Below, piece after piece: positions 20,415-27,627 of a stretch of DNA of 64,000 bases; the stretch's first letter is position 1; each line of letters starts with the position of its first letter. The translations under genes and the position numbers were made by a program. The DNA is from Gammaproteobacteria bacterium (GTDB lineage Bacteria; Pseudomonadota; Gammaproteobacteria; Pseudomonadales; Pseudohongiellaceae), in contig CANGUU010000001.1 in assembly GCA_947457195.1 (NCBI GenBank), forward strand, positions 62,001 through 126,000. Reading direction: 5' to 3'. The notes under the pieces were generated by a model. It was not told where the DNA came from, did no database searches, and saw only the letters and a list, made by a program, of their open reading frames with translations.

Positions 20415-21082
20415 CAGTGTATCCCCGCCAGACGCAGCACCTTGAGCCGGTCGAGCACGGCGCGGCGTACCGAAGCGGCAACTGACTCGACGCTGCCCGA
20501 GGCATCGATCAGCGCATGCGTGGCTGGCGAGCGTGCCGCCAGTGCGAGAAAACCTTCGCGAACCCGCCGCTGATACAGCTCACCCTTACGCTCGAAGCGA
20601 TCGTCGCCCTCCCCGCGTGCCCGCGCCCGTTGCAGCGAAGTGGCTGGATCGAGGTCCAGCACCAGGGTCAGATCCGGAGCGAAGTCACCGACGACCTCCT
20701 GATGGAGGCGCTCCACCAGGGGCAGCCCGAGACCGCCAGCCACCCCCTGAAAGGCACGGGAAGAATCGGCAAAGCGATCGGAAATCACCCAGGTTCCAGC
20801 GGCGAGGGCCGGCCAGATGGTTTCGAGCAGGTGGGAGCGGCGTGCCGCGTAGATCAGCAGCAATTCGGTGAGACTGTCCCACCTGTCGGCTGCGCCGCGC
20901 ACCAGCAGGCCACGGATCTCCTCGGCCCCCGGCGAACCACCAGGCTCGCGGGTCAGCAGCACGGGCAATTCGCAGGTCAACAGGGCATCGCGCAGCAGAC
21001 GGCTCTGCACGCCTTTGCCGGCGCCATCGACGCCTTCGATGGCGATGAAGCGGCCACGCGCCGCTGCGGAAAGTGCTGTCAT
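20414..21082 (-). CDS. tmk: Thymidylate kinase with unusual P-loop
   Basis: dTMP kinase, 222 residues, phosphorylates dTMP to dTDP. Seen: FIAIEGVDGAGK at 12-23, TREPGGSPGAEEIR, the SDRFADSSRAFQG segment with the DR motif, LTLVLDLDP and the lid RARGEGDDRFE. After the P-loop Lys23 the family has Ser or Thr; here residue 24 is Gly (codon at 21011-21013), followed by Val-Gln, so no hydroxyl for Mg binding is at that place. The remainder of the fold is intact and the gene sits in its usual place, so it is likely functional. The start overlaps the mltG stop in an ATGA. Confidence 0.93.
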   Translation of the reverse strand: MTALSAAARGRFIAIEGVDGAGKGVQSRLLRDALLTCELPVLLTREPGGSPGAEEIRGLLVRGAADRWDSLTELLLIYAARRSHLLETIWPALAAGTWVISDRFADSSRAFQGVAGGLGLPLVERLHQEVVGDFAPDLTLVLDLDPATSLQRARARGEGDDRFERKGELYQRRVREGFLALAARSPATHALIDASGSVESVAASVRRAVLDRLKVLRLAGIH

Positions 21083-22260
21083 GGGGAATTGAGCTGGTAC
21101 TGCCGCACGGCGGCGTTGTGTTCTTCCAGAGTGGCCGAAAAGTAATGGCTGCCATCGCCCTTGGCAACAAAATACAGCGCTGCCCCCGCCGCCGGATGCA
21201 CCGTGGCCAGCAAGGCTTCGCGCGATGGCAGGGCAATCGGTGTTGGAGGCAAACCTTCGCGCAGGTAGGTGTTGTAGGGTGTATCTCCCTGCAGCTGCGC
21301 ACGGGTCAGATTCCCATCGAAGCTGCCCCCCAGCCCGTAGATCACCGTGGGATCGGTCTGAAGTTTCATCTGCTGCTGCAGACGTCGCAGGAAAACACCG
21401 CTGATCTGCGGCTGCTCTGCCAGCAGGCCGGTTTCCTTTTCGATGATGGACGCCATGATCAGGACGTCGTAAGGGCTTTGGTACGGCAGCCCGGGGTCAC
21501 GCTCGGCCCACGCTGCCTCCAGCGTCTGCTGCATCAGCGACTGTGCGCGGCGGGCCAGTTCGACATCGCTGGTGCCACGGGTAAAGTTGTAGGTCTCCGG
21601 AAACAGCCAGCCCTCCGGGTATTGAAGGGTCCCAAGGGCCCGCTGCCAGCCGGCCGCATCCTCGACGGGCACAGTCGTCACCACCGCCGGATGGGACTGG
21701 ATCGCCGCCACGGCCTGCGTCAGGGTCCACCCCTCTCCCAGGCGGACCTGATACTCGATGACCCGGCCGTCCAGCAGCAACTGCAGCAGGCCCAGCGGAG
21801 TCAGGCCAGCCAACAGTTCGTATTCCCCGGCCCGAATCTGGTTGGCCAGCCCGTGGTAGCGGACGTAGTACAGGAGATCCTCATCGGCAAGTACGCCGGC
21901 TTGCCGCAACTCTCGCACGAGGCGCGTGAAGTTGCTGCCGGTGTTGACCATCAGCACGTAGCGATCCTCGAGGTTCAATGGCGCCTCGAGCCGCTGCCAG
22001 AACAGCCAGTAGCGACCCGCTACCGTCAAGGCAAGCACAGCGAATATGGCAGCGGCAGCTCGGACCCGCCGGCTGGCACAAAGCCTGCGCATTATGGCAG
22101 GCAGAGGCCGAAGCAGCGTCGGTAGTCGGGCAGACCAGCGCCGTAGCCTGGACGCCCTGACCTGCAGACGCCGCCGCAGCCGGCGCATGCGCTTTTGCAC
22201 GGCGCGCCACCGTGCCAGCGCTCTCATACCCGGTCGCGGGTCCGGCGGGTCAGCTGGCAT
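21079..22260 (-). CDS. mltG: Endolytic murein transglycosylase
   Basis: MltG (YceG family), 393 residues with the start used here, an inner-membrane lytic transglycosylase that cuts nascent glycan strands. Seen: a single membrane span (residues about 68-88, AAAAIFAVLALTVAG), a LysM-like domain, and MASIIEKETG with the catalytic Glu, then LQTDPTVIYGLGG and YNTYLREGLPPTPI. The N-terminal 65 residues before the span are very Arg-rich, unlike the very short cytosolic part of E. coli MltG. Start choice is uncertain: ATG codons at 22227 and 22092 are alternatives; 22260 overlaps pabC by 11 bases and has a weak AGGT upstream. Confidence 0.93.
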   Translation of the reverse strand: MPADPPDPRPGMRALARWRAVQKRMRRLRRRLQVRASRLRRWSARLPTLLRPLPAIMRRLCASRRVRAAAAIFAVLALTVAGRYWLFWQRLEAPLNLEDRYVLMVNTGSNFTRLVRELRQAGVLADEDLLYYVRYHGLANQIRAGEYELLAGLTPLGLLQLLLDGRVIEYQVRLGEGWTLTQAVAAIQSHPAVVTTVPVEDAAGWQRALGTLQYPEGWLFPETYNFTRGTSDVELARRAQSLMQQTLEAAWAERDPGLPYQSPYDVLIMASIIEKETGLLAEQPQISGVFLRRLQQQMKLQTDPTVIYGLGGSFDGNLTRAQLQGDTPYNTYLREGLPPTPIALPSREALLATVHPAAGAALYFVAKGDGSHYFSATLEEHNAAVRQYQLNSP

Positions 22261-23089
22261 GCTGGCAGACCTGCTGGAACAGGTGGCTGGCGCTTCGCGC
22301 TGCGTTGCCGATGGGCAGGCGCCGCAGCCCACCGGGCAGGCGCAGGCCAGTCACGGGCCACACACCAAAAATACTGTTGCAGACGAAGACCTCGTCGGCA
22401 TCCTCCAGCCACGCCAACGGAACATCGACGACCGCCACCGGTTCCGGCCACTGGCTCAGCAAGTGCTGGCGCAGCACGCCGTCGATGCCGCAGCGCCCCA
22501 GGTCGGGCGTGAACAGGCGTCCCTGCCGCCGCAGGAACACATTGCTGCGCGTTCCCTCGATCAGCAGACCCTCCGTGTCCGCCATCAGCCCCTCCTGTAC
22601 GCCTTCGTCTGGCCACTCTTGGCTGGCCAGCACCTGTTCGAGGCGGTTGAGATGTTTGATCCCCGCCAGACTGGGTTGTCGAGCGAGGGACTGACGGCAG
22701 AGGAATACGTCGATGCCATTGTGTGCATGGCGGGCAGCATCCTCGGGCGCCGGATACAGCAGCAGTAAGCGCTGGGCCAGGCGGCTACCGGGACGGTAGC
22801 CGCGCCCGGCTGCCCTCCGGGTCAACAGCAGCTTGACGACACTGCGTTCCGGCAGCGGGTGGAAAGGTTTTGGCGGTGCTGCCAGCAGAAGACGCAGTTC
22901 CCGTCGAAGGCTGTCCAGCTCGGGCTCGAGGCCCAGCCGCTCGCAGCCGCGCTGCAGTCTGGCGAGATGCTGCTCGAGCAGCACCGGCTGCCCGTTGGCG
23001 ATCAGGACGGTTTCGAACAACCCATCGCCGTAGGCGAGTCCACGGTCATGGAGCGAGACTGCGTTGGCATACTCGCCGTTCAGCAGCAT
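22250..23089 (-). CDS. pabC: Aminodeoxychorismate lyase
   Basis: 4-amino-4-deoxychorismate lyase, 279 residues, a fold-IV PLP enzyme that makes p-aminobenzoate for folate. Seen: HDRGLAYGDGLFET near the N-terminus, GIKHLNRLEQVLA with the PLP Lys, EGLMADTEGLLIEGTRSNVF, and the PLP-phosphate loop near CGIDGVLR. A branched-chain aminotransferase or D-amino acid transaminase would look similar, but the position between fabF and mltG is that of pabC in gammaproteobacteria. It starts three bases after the fabF stop. Confidence 0.92.
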   Translation of the reverse strand: MLLNGEYANAVSLHDRGLAYGDGLFETVLIANGQPVLLEQHLARLQRGCERLGLEPELDSLRRELRLLLAAPPKPFHPLPERSVVKLLLTRRAAGRGYRPGSRLAQRLLLLYPAPEDAARHAHNGIDVFLCRQSLARQPSLAGIKHLNRLEQVLASQEWPDEGVQEGLMADTEGLLIEGTRSNVFLRRQGRLFTPDLGRCGIDGVLRQHLLSQWPEPVAVVDVPLAWLEDADEVFVCNSIFGVWPVTGLRLPGGLRRLPIGNAARSASHLFQQVCQHAS

Positions 23090-23092
23090 GGG

Positions 23093-24331
23093 TCAGACCC
23101 GTCGGAAGACTAAGGATCCGTTGGTGCCACCGAACCCGAAGGAGTTGCTGACCACACAGTCCATACGCTGCTCGCGGGCAACGTTCGGGACGTAATCGAG
23201 ATCACAACCTTCCCCGGGCGACTGCAGATTGATGGTGGGAGGAGCCACCTGATCCCGCAGTGACAGCACGCTGAAGATGGCCTCGACGGCCCCGCTGGCG
23301 CCCAGTAGGTGCCCAACCATGGACTTTGTAGAGCTTACCGCCAGTTTGTCTGCATGGCTGCCGAAGACACGACGGATGGCCTGGGTCTCGGCGAGATCAC
23401 CGGCCGGCGTGGAGGTACCGTGGGCGTTGATGTAGTGAACCTCATCAGCGGCGAGGCCAGCATCAGCGAGGGCATTTTGCATGCAGGCCGCGGCACCGCG
23501 CCCCCCCTCGGAAGGCGAGGTGATGTGGTAGGCATCTCCGCTCATGCCGAAGCCGACCAGTTCGGCATAGATGCGTGCGCCACGTCGCCGGGCCGCCTCG
23601 TACTCTTCAAGCACCAGCAGGCCAGCCCCATCGCTGAGCACAAATCCGTCGCGGTCCTTGTCCCAGGGTCGACTGGCTTCGGCAGGGCTGTCGTTACGAG
23701 TGGATAGGGCCCGTGCTGCACAAAATCCGCCAAGCCCCACCGGTGAAGTCGCCTTTTCCGCCCCACCGACCACCATGGCATCTGCATCTCCGCAGGCAAT
23801 GAGCCGGGCGGCGATGCCGATGTTGTGGGTACCCGTGGTGCAAGCCGTCGTGATGGCGATATTGGGGCCCTGAAAGCCGAACATGATCGACAGCGTGCCA
23901 GCGATCATGTTGATGATGGAACCCGGCACGAAAAACGGAGAAATCTTGCGTGGTCCGGCGCTGTCGATGGTATGGACGGCGTCTTCGATGGACGTGATAC
24001 CGCCAATGCCCGAACCGGCAGCGACACCCACTCGCAGAGGGTCGTAACCTGCCTGCTCGAGACCCGCGTCTCTCACCGCCTGGATGCCCGCCGCCAGACC
24101 GTAATGCAGGAAATCGTCCATGCGGCGCGCTTCCTTCAGCGGCAGATAGGTCGTGACGTCGAAGTCACGGATGCTGCCACCGAAGCGGGTGGTGAAGGCC
24201 GACGCATCGAAGTGCGTCAGTGGCGCGATACCGCTCTTGCCCTCCAGCACGGCCCGCCAGGTACTGGCTACGTCATGCCCGAGGCAGGTGATGGCTCCCA
24301 TGCCGGTGATTACCACTCGTCTACGCGACAC
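23093..24331 (-). CDS. fabF: 3-oxoacyl-[acyl-carrier-protein] synthase II
   Basis: Beta-ketoacyl-ACP synthase II, 412 residues, condenses malonyl-ACP with a growing acyl chain. Seen: [13 protein letters not shown] with the nucleophile Cys, [12 protein letters not shown] and [13 protein letters not shown] with the two active-site His, SSTKSM with the Lys, and the closing [14 protein letters not shown]. The start is GTG at 24331, decided by AGGAGG at 24336-24341. An intrinsic terminator lies between acpP and this gene, so it should be made at a lower level than acyl carrier protein. It is the only condensing enzyme in this block, since fabH is absent. Confidence 0.97.
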   Translation of the reverse strand: MSRRRVVITGMGAITCLGHDVASTWRAVLEGKSGIAPLTHFDASAFTTRFGGSIRDFDVTTYLPLKEARRMDDFLHYGLAAGIQAVRDAGLEQAGYDPLRVGVAAGSGIGGITSIEDAVHTIDSAGPRKISPFFVPGSIINMIAGTLSIMFGFQGPNIAITTACTTGTHNIGIAARLIACGDADAMVVGGAEKATSPVGLGGFCAARALSTRNDSPAEASRPWDKDRDGFVLSDGAGLLVLEEYEAARRRGARIYAELVGFGMSGDAYHITSPSEGGRGAAACMQNALADAGLAADEVHYINAHGTSTPAGDLAETQAIRRVFGSHADKLAVSSTKSMVGHLLGASGAVEAIFSVLSLRDQVAPPTINLQSPGEGCDLDYVPNVAREQRMDCVVSNSFGFGGTNGSLVFRRV

Positions 24332-24335
24332 TTTT

Positions 24336-24341
24336 CCTCCT
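24336..24341 (-). promoter_or_regulatory. Consensus ribosome binding site of fabF
   Basis: AGGAGG on the minus strand, four bases before the GTG start at 24331. The perfect match supports GTG as the fabF start codon. Confidence 0.8.
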
Positions 24342-24400
24342 GTCTTACTACTCCAAGGGCAGCGAGGCTGTCCCGGTCAGTGGCAGCCCCCGTCGGCATC

Positions 24401-24439
24401 AAAAAAAAAGCCGCTCCGGCAGGGCCAAAGCAGCTTTTT
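24401..24439 (-). terminator. Intrinsic terminator between acpP and fabF
   Basis: On the minus strand AAAAAGC-T-GCT pairs with AGC-G-GCTTTTT, a stem of ten pairs plus a T-G wobble around a GC-rich 13-base loop, ending in a run of nine T. It lies 58 bases after the acpP stop and 70 before fabF. It should stop a large part of the acpP message and let some transcription through to fabF. Because the stem carries A-runs it could also serve in the other direction, but there is no plus-strand gene here. Confidence 0.85.
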
Positions 24440-24496
24440 CGTCCGAGGCGAACTCGCGGCGGCCGGCCCCTGCGAGCCTGCACGAACGCCCGTCGA

Positions 24497-24730
24497 TCAG
24501 AGGTGCTTGTTGATGTAATCGATCGCTAACTGCACCGTGGTGATTTTCTCGGCCTCTTCATCAGGGATTTCGGTTTCGAACTCTTCTTCCAGTGCCATGA
24601 CCAGCTCGACGGTATCGAGGGAATCGGCGCCGAGATCTTCCACGAAGGCGGCCTCGTTCTTCACTTCTTCCTCTTTGACACCGAGTTGCTCAGCGACAAT
24701 TTTGCGAACTCGTTCTTCAACGCTGCTCAT
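24497..24730 (-). CDS. acpP: Acyl carrier protein
   Basis: Acyl carrier protein, 77 residues, acidic, carries fatty-acid intermediates on a phosphopantetheine arm. Seen: [20 protein letters not shown] with the modified Ser in the DSL motif (residue 37), and [12 protein letters not shown], nearly identical to E. coli AcpP. It is followed by a strong intrinsic terminator and preceded by a 108-base gap after fabG with a possible own promoter, which fits the very high expression known for this protein. AGGAG lies about ten bases before the ATG. Confidence 0.98.
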   Translation of the reverse strand: MSSVEERVRKIVAEQLGVKEEEVKNEAAFVEDLGADSLDTVELVMALEEEFETEIPDEEAEKITTVQLAIDYINKHL

Positions 24731-24798
24731 ATGGCATTTAGCTCCTGATAGAAAAGGATGGTTGCGGTTGGTTGATTCGGATGGTCTTTTTGACTGTC

Positions 24799-24828
24799 TT
24801 TATCGATCCGAGGCTGCTCGGCCGGCAA
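24799..24828 (-). promoter_or_regulatory. Possible acpP promoter
   Basis: In the fabG-acpP gap the minus strand reads TTGCCG, 18 bases, GATAAA, a moderate match to sigma-70 elements, about 69 bases before the acpP ATG. An internal promoter for acpP is known in other gammaproteobacteria. The -10 box is weak, so this is tentative. Confidence 0.35.
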
Positions 24829-24838
24829 CGGGCGGCGA

Positions 24839-25582
24839 TTATGCCATATACATCCCGCCGTTGGCATGGATGGTTTCCCCGGTGATGTAGCCGGCCTCGG
24901 CAGAGGCAAGGAAGCCGACGACAGCCGCGATTTCCTGGGGTTGACCATAGCGACCCAGTGGAATGCGGCTCTTGAGTAGTTCAGCCTGTTCCGTCGGCAG
25001 GCCGCGTGTCATGTCGGTATCGATGAAACCGGGCGCCACACAATTCACCGTGATGTTGCGCGATCCGATTTCCTGCGCAAGTGCCCGCGAAAACCCTTCC
25101 ATACCCGCCTTCGCCGCCGCGTAATTGGCCTGACCGGGGTTGCCGCTCGACGCCACCACGGAACTAATGCTGATGATGCGGCCCCAGCGCACCTTGGTCA
25201 TGCCGCGCAGGAAGCTGCGCGTGAGCCGGAACACCGACGACAGATCGGTATTGATGACACTGCTCCATTCATCTTCCTTCATGCGCAGCAATAGGTTGTC
25301 GCGCGTGATGCCGGCGTTGTTCACCAGAATCTCCACGTTGCCAAATTGCTGCAGGATGCCGGTGGCGAAGGCATCGACCGCCGCATCGGCGCCCGCGTCG
25401 AGCACAGCCCCCTGCCCTTTTGCGCAGGCCGCGGCCAGATAGTCGGTGATCTGCTGGGCGCCGGCGTCACTGGTCGCGGTTCCTATCACGGTGGCGCCGC
25501 GCCGAGCGAGTTCGAGGGCGATTGCCTTGCCTATGCCACGACTGGCACCGGTAACCACGGCGACTTTGCCTGCGATACTCAT
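24839..25582 (-). CDS. fabG: 3-oxoacyl-[acyl-carrier-protein] reductase
   Basis: NADPH-dependent beta-ketoacyl-ACP reductase of the short-chain dehydrogenase family, 247 residues. Seen: TGASRGIG at 11-18, NNAG at 88-91, Ser141, Tyr154-x3-Lys158 (YAAAK), PGFIDTDMT and the closing GGMYMA. The Asn of the SDR catalytic tetrad (TNL in E. coli FabG) is Asp113 here (codon 25244-25246). Such a change occurs in some other reductases of the superfamily but is unusual in FabG. ATG at 25582 follows AGAGGAG. It lies between fabD and acpP as expected. Confidence 0.96.
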   Translation of the reverse strand: MSIAGKVAVVTGASRGIGKAIALELARRGATVIGTATSDAGAQQITDYLAAACAKGQGAVLDAGADAAVDAFATGILQQFGNVEILVNNAGITRDNLLLRMKEDEWSSVINTDLSSVFRLTRSFLRGMTKVRWGRIISISSVVASSGNPGQANYAAAKAGMEGFSRALAQEIGSRNITVNCVAPGFIDTDMTRGLPTEQAELLKSRIPLGRYGQPQEIAAVVGFLASAEAGYITGETIHANGGMYMA

Positions 25583-25633
25583 GGGATGCTCCTCTGGGCC
25601 CGGGTATGGCGGATGAATGGTAAGCCGCGCGAC

Positions 25634-26593
25634 TCAGGACTGACCGATGGCAGCCAGCAGAGCCTGCTCGAAACTGGCAGGATCGTTGACAGTCAGGGTT
25701 TCCAAACGGCCATCGATGCGCTTATTGAGACCTGCAAGTACCTTGCCAGGCCCGAACTCCAGCAACCGCTGCACGCCTTGGTCAGCAAAGTACTGCATGG
25801 TCGCCACCCACGGCACCGGGCTGGCGATCTGCGCCACGAGCCGTTGCCGAATCTGTTCGGGGTCGAAGACCGGGTCGAGTCCGACATTTTGGACGACGGC
25901 GATACGTGGTGCCTGCAGCACGATATCGGCGATGACAGCAGCGAACTCCCGCGCGGCTGGCTCCATCAATGGCGAATGGAAGGGAGCGCTGACCTGCAAC
26001 AGCAGGGTGCGCTTGGCCCCCGCTTCCTTGCACAGTGCCATGGCGCGCTCTACCGCAGCGCTATGGCCGGAAATGACAACCTGTCCGGGTGAATTGAAGT
26101 TGGCTGGCCTCACCACGCCTGCGTCCGCAGCGCGGTTGCAGCAAGCTTCGATCACAGCGTCGTCAAGACCGAGTACTGCAGCCATCGCGCCCACGCCAAC
26201 CGGTACGGCGTCCTGCATCAACTCGCCCCGGCGTCGCACAAGGCCGACGGCAGTCCGGAAGTCCACGGCACCGGCACACACCAGTGCAGAGTACTCGCCA
26301 AGACTGTGACCCGCCATCAAGGCAGGTAACTGTCCCCCGCGCGCGCACCAGAGTCTCCACAGGGCCACCGAGGCCGCCAGGATGGCAGGCTGCGTGACTG
26401 CTGTGAGTCCTAGTTGCTCGGCTGGCCCGTGTTCAACCAGAGTCCAGAGATCGTAGCCTAGCTCTGCAGAGGCTTCTGCGAAGGTCTCCTGCACCAGCGC
26501 AGACCGTGTGGCCAGTTCGGCAAGCATGCCGACGTGCTGGGACCCCTGCCCGGGAAACACGAGGCCGAGCGAAGCAGAAGCGTTGAGAGGCAT
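25634..26593 (-). CDS. fabD: Malonyl-CoA:ACP transacylase
   Basis: Malonyl-CoA-acyl carrier protein transacylase, 319 residues, loads malonate on AcpP. Seen: FPGQGSQ at 13-19, AGHSLGEYSAL with the nucleophile Ser, the Arg that binds the malonyl carboxylate in VRRRGELMQ, and SAPFHSPLM with the active-site His, then EFGPGKVLAGL. Length is typical. In most gammaproteobacteria plsX and fabH lie directly before it; here the next gene upstream is rpmF, 117 bases away, and hairpins fill the gap. Confidence 0.97.
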   Translation of the reverse strand: MPLNASASLGLVFPGQGSQHVGMLAELATRSALVQETFAEASAELGYDLWTLVEHGPAEQLGLTAVTQPAILAASVALWRLWCARGGQLPALMAGHSLGEYSALVCAGAVDFRTAVGLVRRRGELMQDAVPVGVGAMAAVLGLDDAVIEACCNRAADAGVVRPANFNSPGQVVISGHSAAVERAMALCKEAGAKRTLLLQVSAPFHSPLMEPAAREFAAVIADIVLQAPRIAVVQNVGLDPVFDPEQIRQRLVAQIASPVPWVATMQYFADQGVQRLLEFGPGKVLAGLNKRIDGRLETLTVNDPASFEQALLAAIGQS

Positions 26594-26635
26594 GGGACTG
26601 TCAGGAAAGTCGGCAGCGCAGTCGCTGGCTTGCGA

Positions 26636-26666
26636 AGAAAAACAGGCAGCTTGCGAGAGCTGTCTG
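26636..26666 (-). terminator. Possible terminator or attenuator between rpmF and fabD
   Basis: On the minus strand CAGACAGCT and AGCTGCCTG form a nine-pair stem with one A-C mismatch around CTCGCA, followed at once by TTTTT. It lies 43 bases before fabD and could reduce transcription from the yceD promoter into the fab genes. The mismatch and the short T run make it moderate. Confidence 0.5.
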
Positions 26667-26676
26667 CATCCATACC

Positions 26677-26699
26677 GTGCAGCGCCAGTAGCGCTGCAC
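26677..26699 (-). repeat. Perfect hairpin after rpmF
   Basis: GTGCAGCGC and GCGCTGCAC, a nine-base perfect stem with a five-base loop, 12 bases after the rpmF stop. No T run follows, so it looks like an RNA-stabilising or pausing hairpin rather than a terminator; a second hairpin with T5 lies 10 bases further on. Confidence 0.55.
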
Positions 26700-26710
26700 C
26701 GTATTGAAGT

Positions 26711-26890
26711 TCAGTCCTTGTTGACCTGCACGACCTGACGACCACGATAGTAGCCATCGGCGGTCATGTGATGACGACGATGACGTTCACCGGTTTCGCG
26801 GTCGGTGGAGACGGTCGACGCCGTGAGCGCATCATGCGAACGGCGCATGTCACGCTTGGAACGGGTTTTGCGGTTCTGTTGAACGGCCAT
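26711..26890 (-). CDS. rpmF: 50S ribosomal protein L32
   Basis: Ribosomal protein L32, 59 residues, a small basic protein of the large subunit. Read directly from the sequence: [20 protein letters not shown] at the start, then a [19 protein letters not shown] segment, ending VQVNKD. It is nearly identical in pattern to the E. coli protein and, like it, has no zinc-binding Cys pairs. ATG at 26890, TGA at 26711-26713. It lies 32 bases after yceD, its usual partner, and surely shares the yceD promoter. Confidence 0.97.
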   Translation of the reverse strand: MAVQQNRKTRSKRDMRRSHDALTASTVSTDRETGERHRRHHMTADGYYRGRQVVQVNKD

Positions 26891-26922
26891 GGTACGAACT
26901 CCCTACGAAAATCAGCCAAAAA

Positions 26923-27513
26923 TCACTCGGTTTGCTTCTTCCACTGCGCCAGCACAGCAAACGGACTCTCCTGCTCTGCCAGTGCCCTGCGCTCTGCAGC
27001 GTCGCTGTCCTTGCGCAGGCGCTGCAACGCTTCACTGCAATTCTCGTCCTCGTGCATGGCCGCCAGCGGCAGGCTCAGCAGCACGTCATCTTCGACCAGC
27101 GCCAACAGATCGAGTTCGCTGCGGTCGGACACGTCCGACTCTGTCTCGGCGGACTCGTCAAGCACCAGCACATCACGCTCCAGGCTATCGGCCTCTCCTG
27201 CCGGCAGACGCCGCGCCATGTCGGCGCGGGTGTCGAACACCTGCAGGGCCATGCGGCAGTCTACCTTGAAAGGCAGCGGGCCCAGACAGCGCTGGCACAC
27301 GAGATCGATGTGGCCTGCGATACTGCCCTCAAGCACCTTGATGCCGTCTTCGGCGATACCGAACTGCAGGTCCACATCGAGACTGCCCACCTCACTGGCC
27401 AGCAGGGGCAGCAGGCGCGTAAGCCGCTGCAGAGGCAGGGTCGCGAGGACCCGGCCATGACGCGCGAACAGTTTGTTCGCCTCTACCCGCTCTGGAAATG
27501 GCCCCGACGACAT
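26923..27513 (-). CDS. yceD: YceD family protein (DUF177)
   Basis: A 196-residue DUF177 protein of the YceD family, implicated in 23S rRNA accumulation and co-transcribed with rpmF in many bacteria. Seen: an N-terminal helical part, the VCQRCLGPL motif of the family at about residues 72-80, the acidic stretch ELDLLALVEDDVLLSLP, a third Cys in DENCSEAL and the closing SPFAVLAQWKK. The N-terminus lines up with Pseudomonas YceD, which supports the ATG at 27513. A near-perfect promoter ends eight bases before that ATG, so the message would have almost no leader. Confidence 0.92.
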   Translation of the reverse strand: MSSGPFPERVEANKLFARHGRVLATLPLQRLTRLLPLLASEVGSLDVDLQFGIAEDGIKVLEGSIAGHIDLVCQRCLGPLPFKVDCRMALQVFDTRADMARRLPAGEADSLERDVLVLDESAETESDVSDRSELDLLALVEDDVLLSLPLAAMHEDENCSEALQRLRKDSDAAERRALAEQESPFAVLAQWKKQTE

Positions 27514-27521
27514 GGGCGCGC

Positions 27522-27550
27522 ATCATAGAGAGACGCTGGGGCACTGTCAA
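27522..27550 (-). promoter_or_regulatory. Near-consensus sigma-70 promoter of yceD-rpmF
   Basis: On the minus strand TTGACA (27550-27545), a 17-base spacer, and TATGAT (27527-27522). This is the best promoter match in the window. Transcription should start about seven bases on, near 27515, while the yceD ATG is at 27513-27511. The message would be leaderless or carry only one to three bases. Confidence 0.85.
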
Positions 27551-27556
27551 AAACAA

Positions 27557-27612
27557 TTTGCCGATGCAAGTGGTGGAACTGCTTGATTTAACGTTGAAAT
27601 TACCTCGGCAAA
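27557..27612 (-). repeat. Long-loop inverted repeat after pcm
   Basis: TTTGCCGA and TCGGCAAA, an eight-base perfect inverted repeat with about 40 bases between, in the 114-base pcm-yceD gap. On the minus strand it is followed by TTGTTTTT. It could act as a weak terminator for the surE-pcm message, although the loop is long, or as a binding site next to the yceD -35 box. Confidence 0.35.
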
Positions 27613-27627
27613 CGCGCTCTGCGAAGT

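Noticed and set aside
20414-21082. tmk as a pseudogene because of its P-loop change
   Set aside because: The frame, length and all other motifs are intact and it sits in a tight operon; one substitution does not show loss of function.
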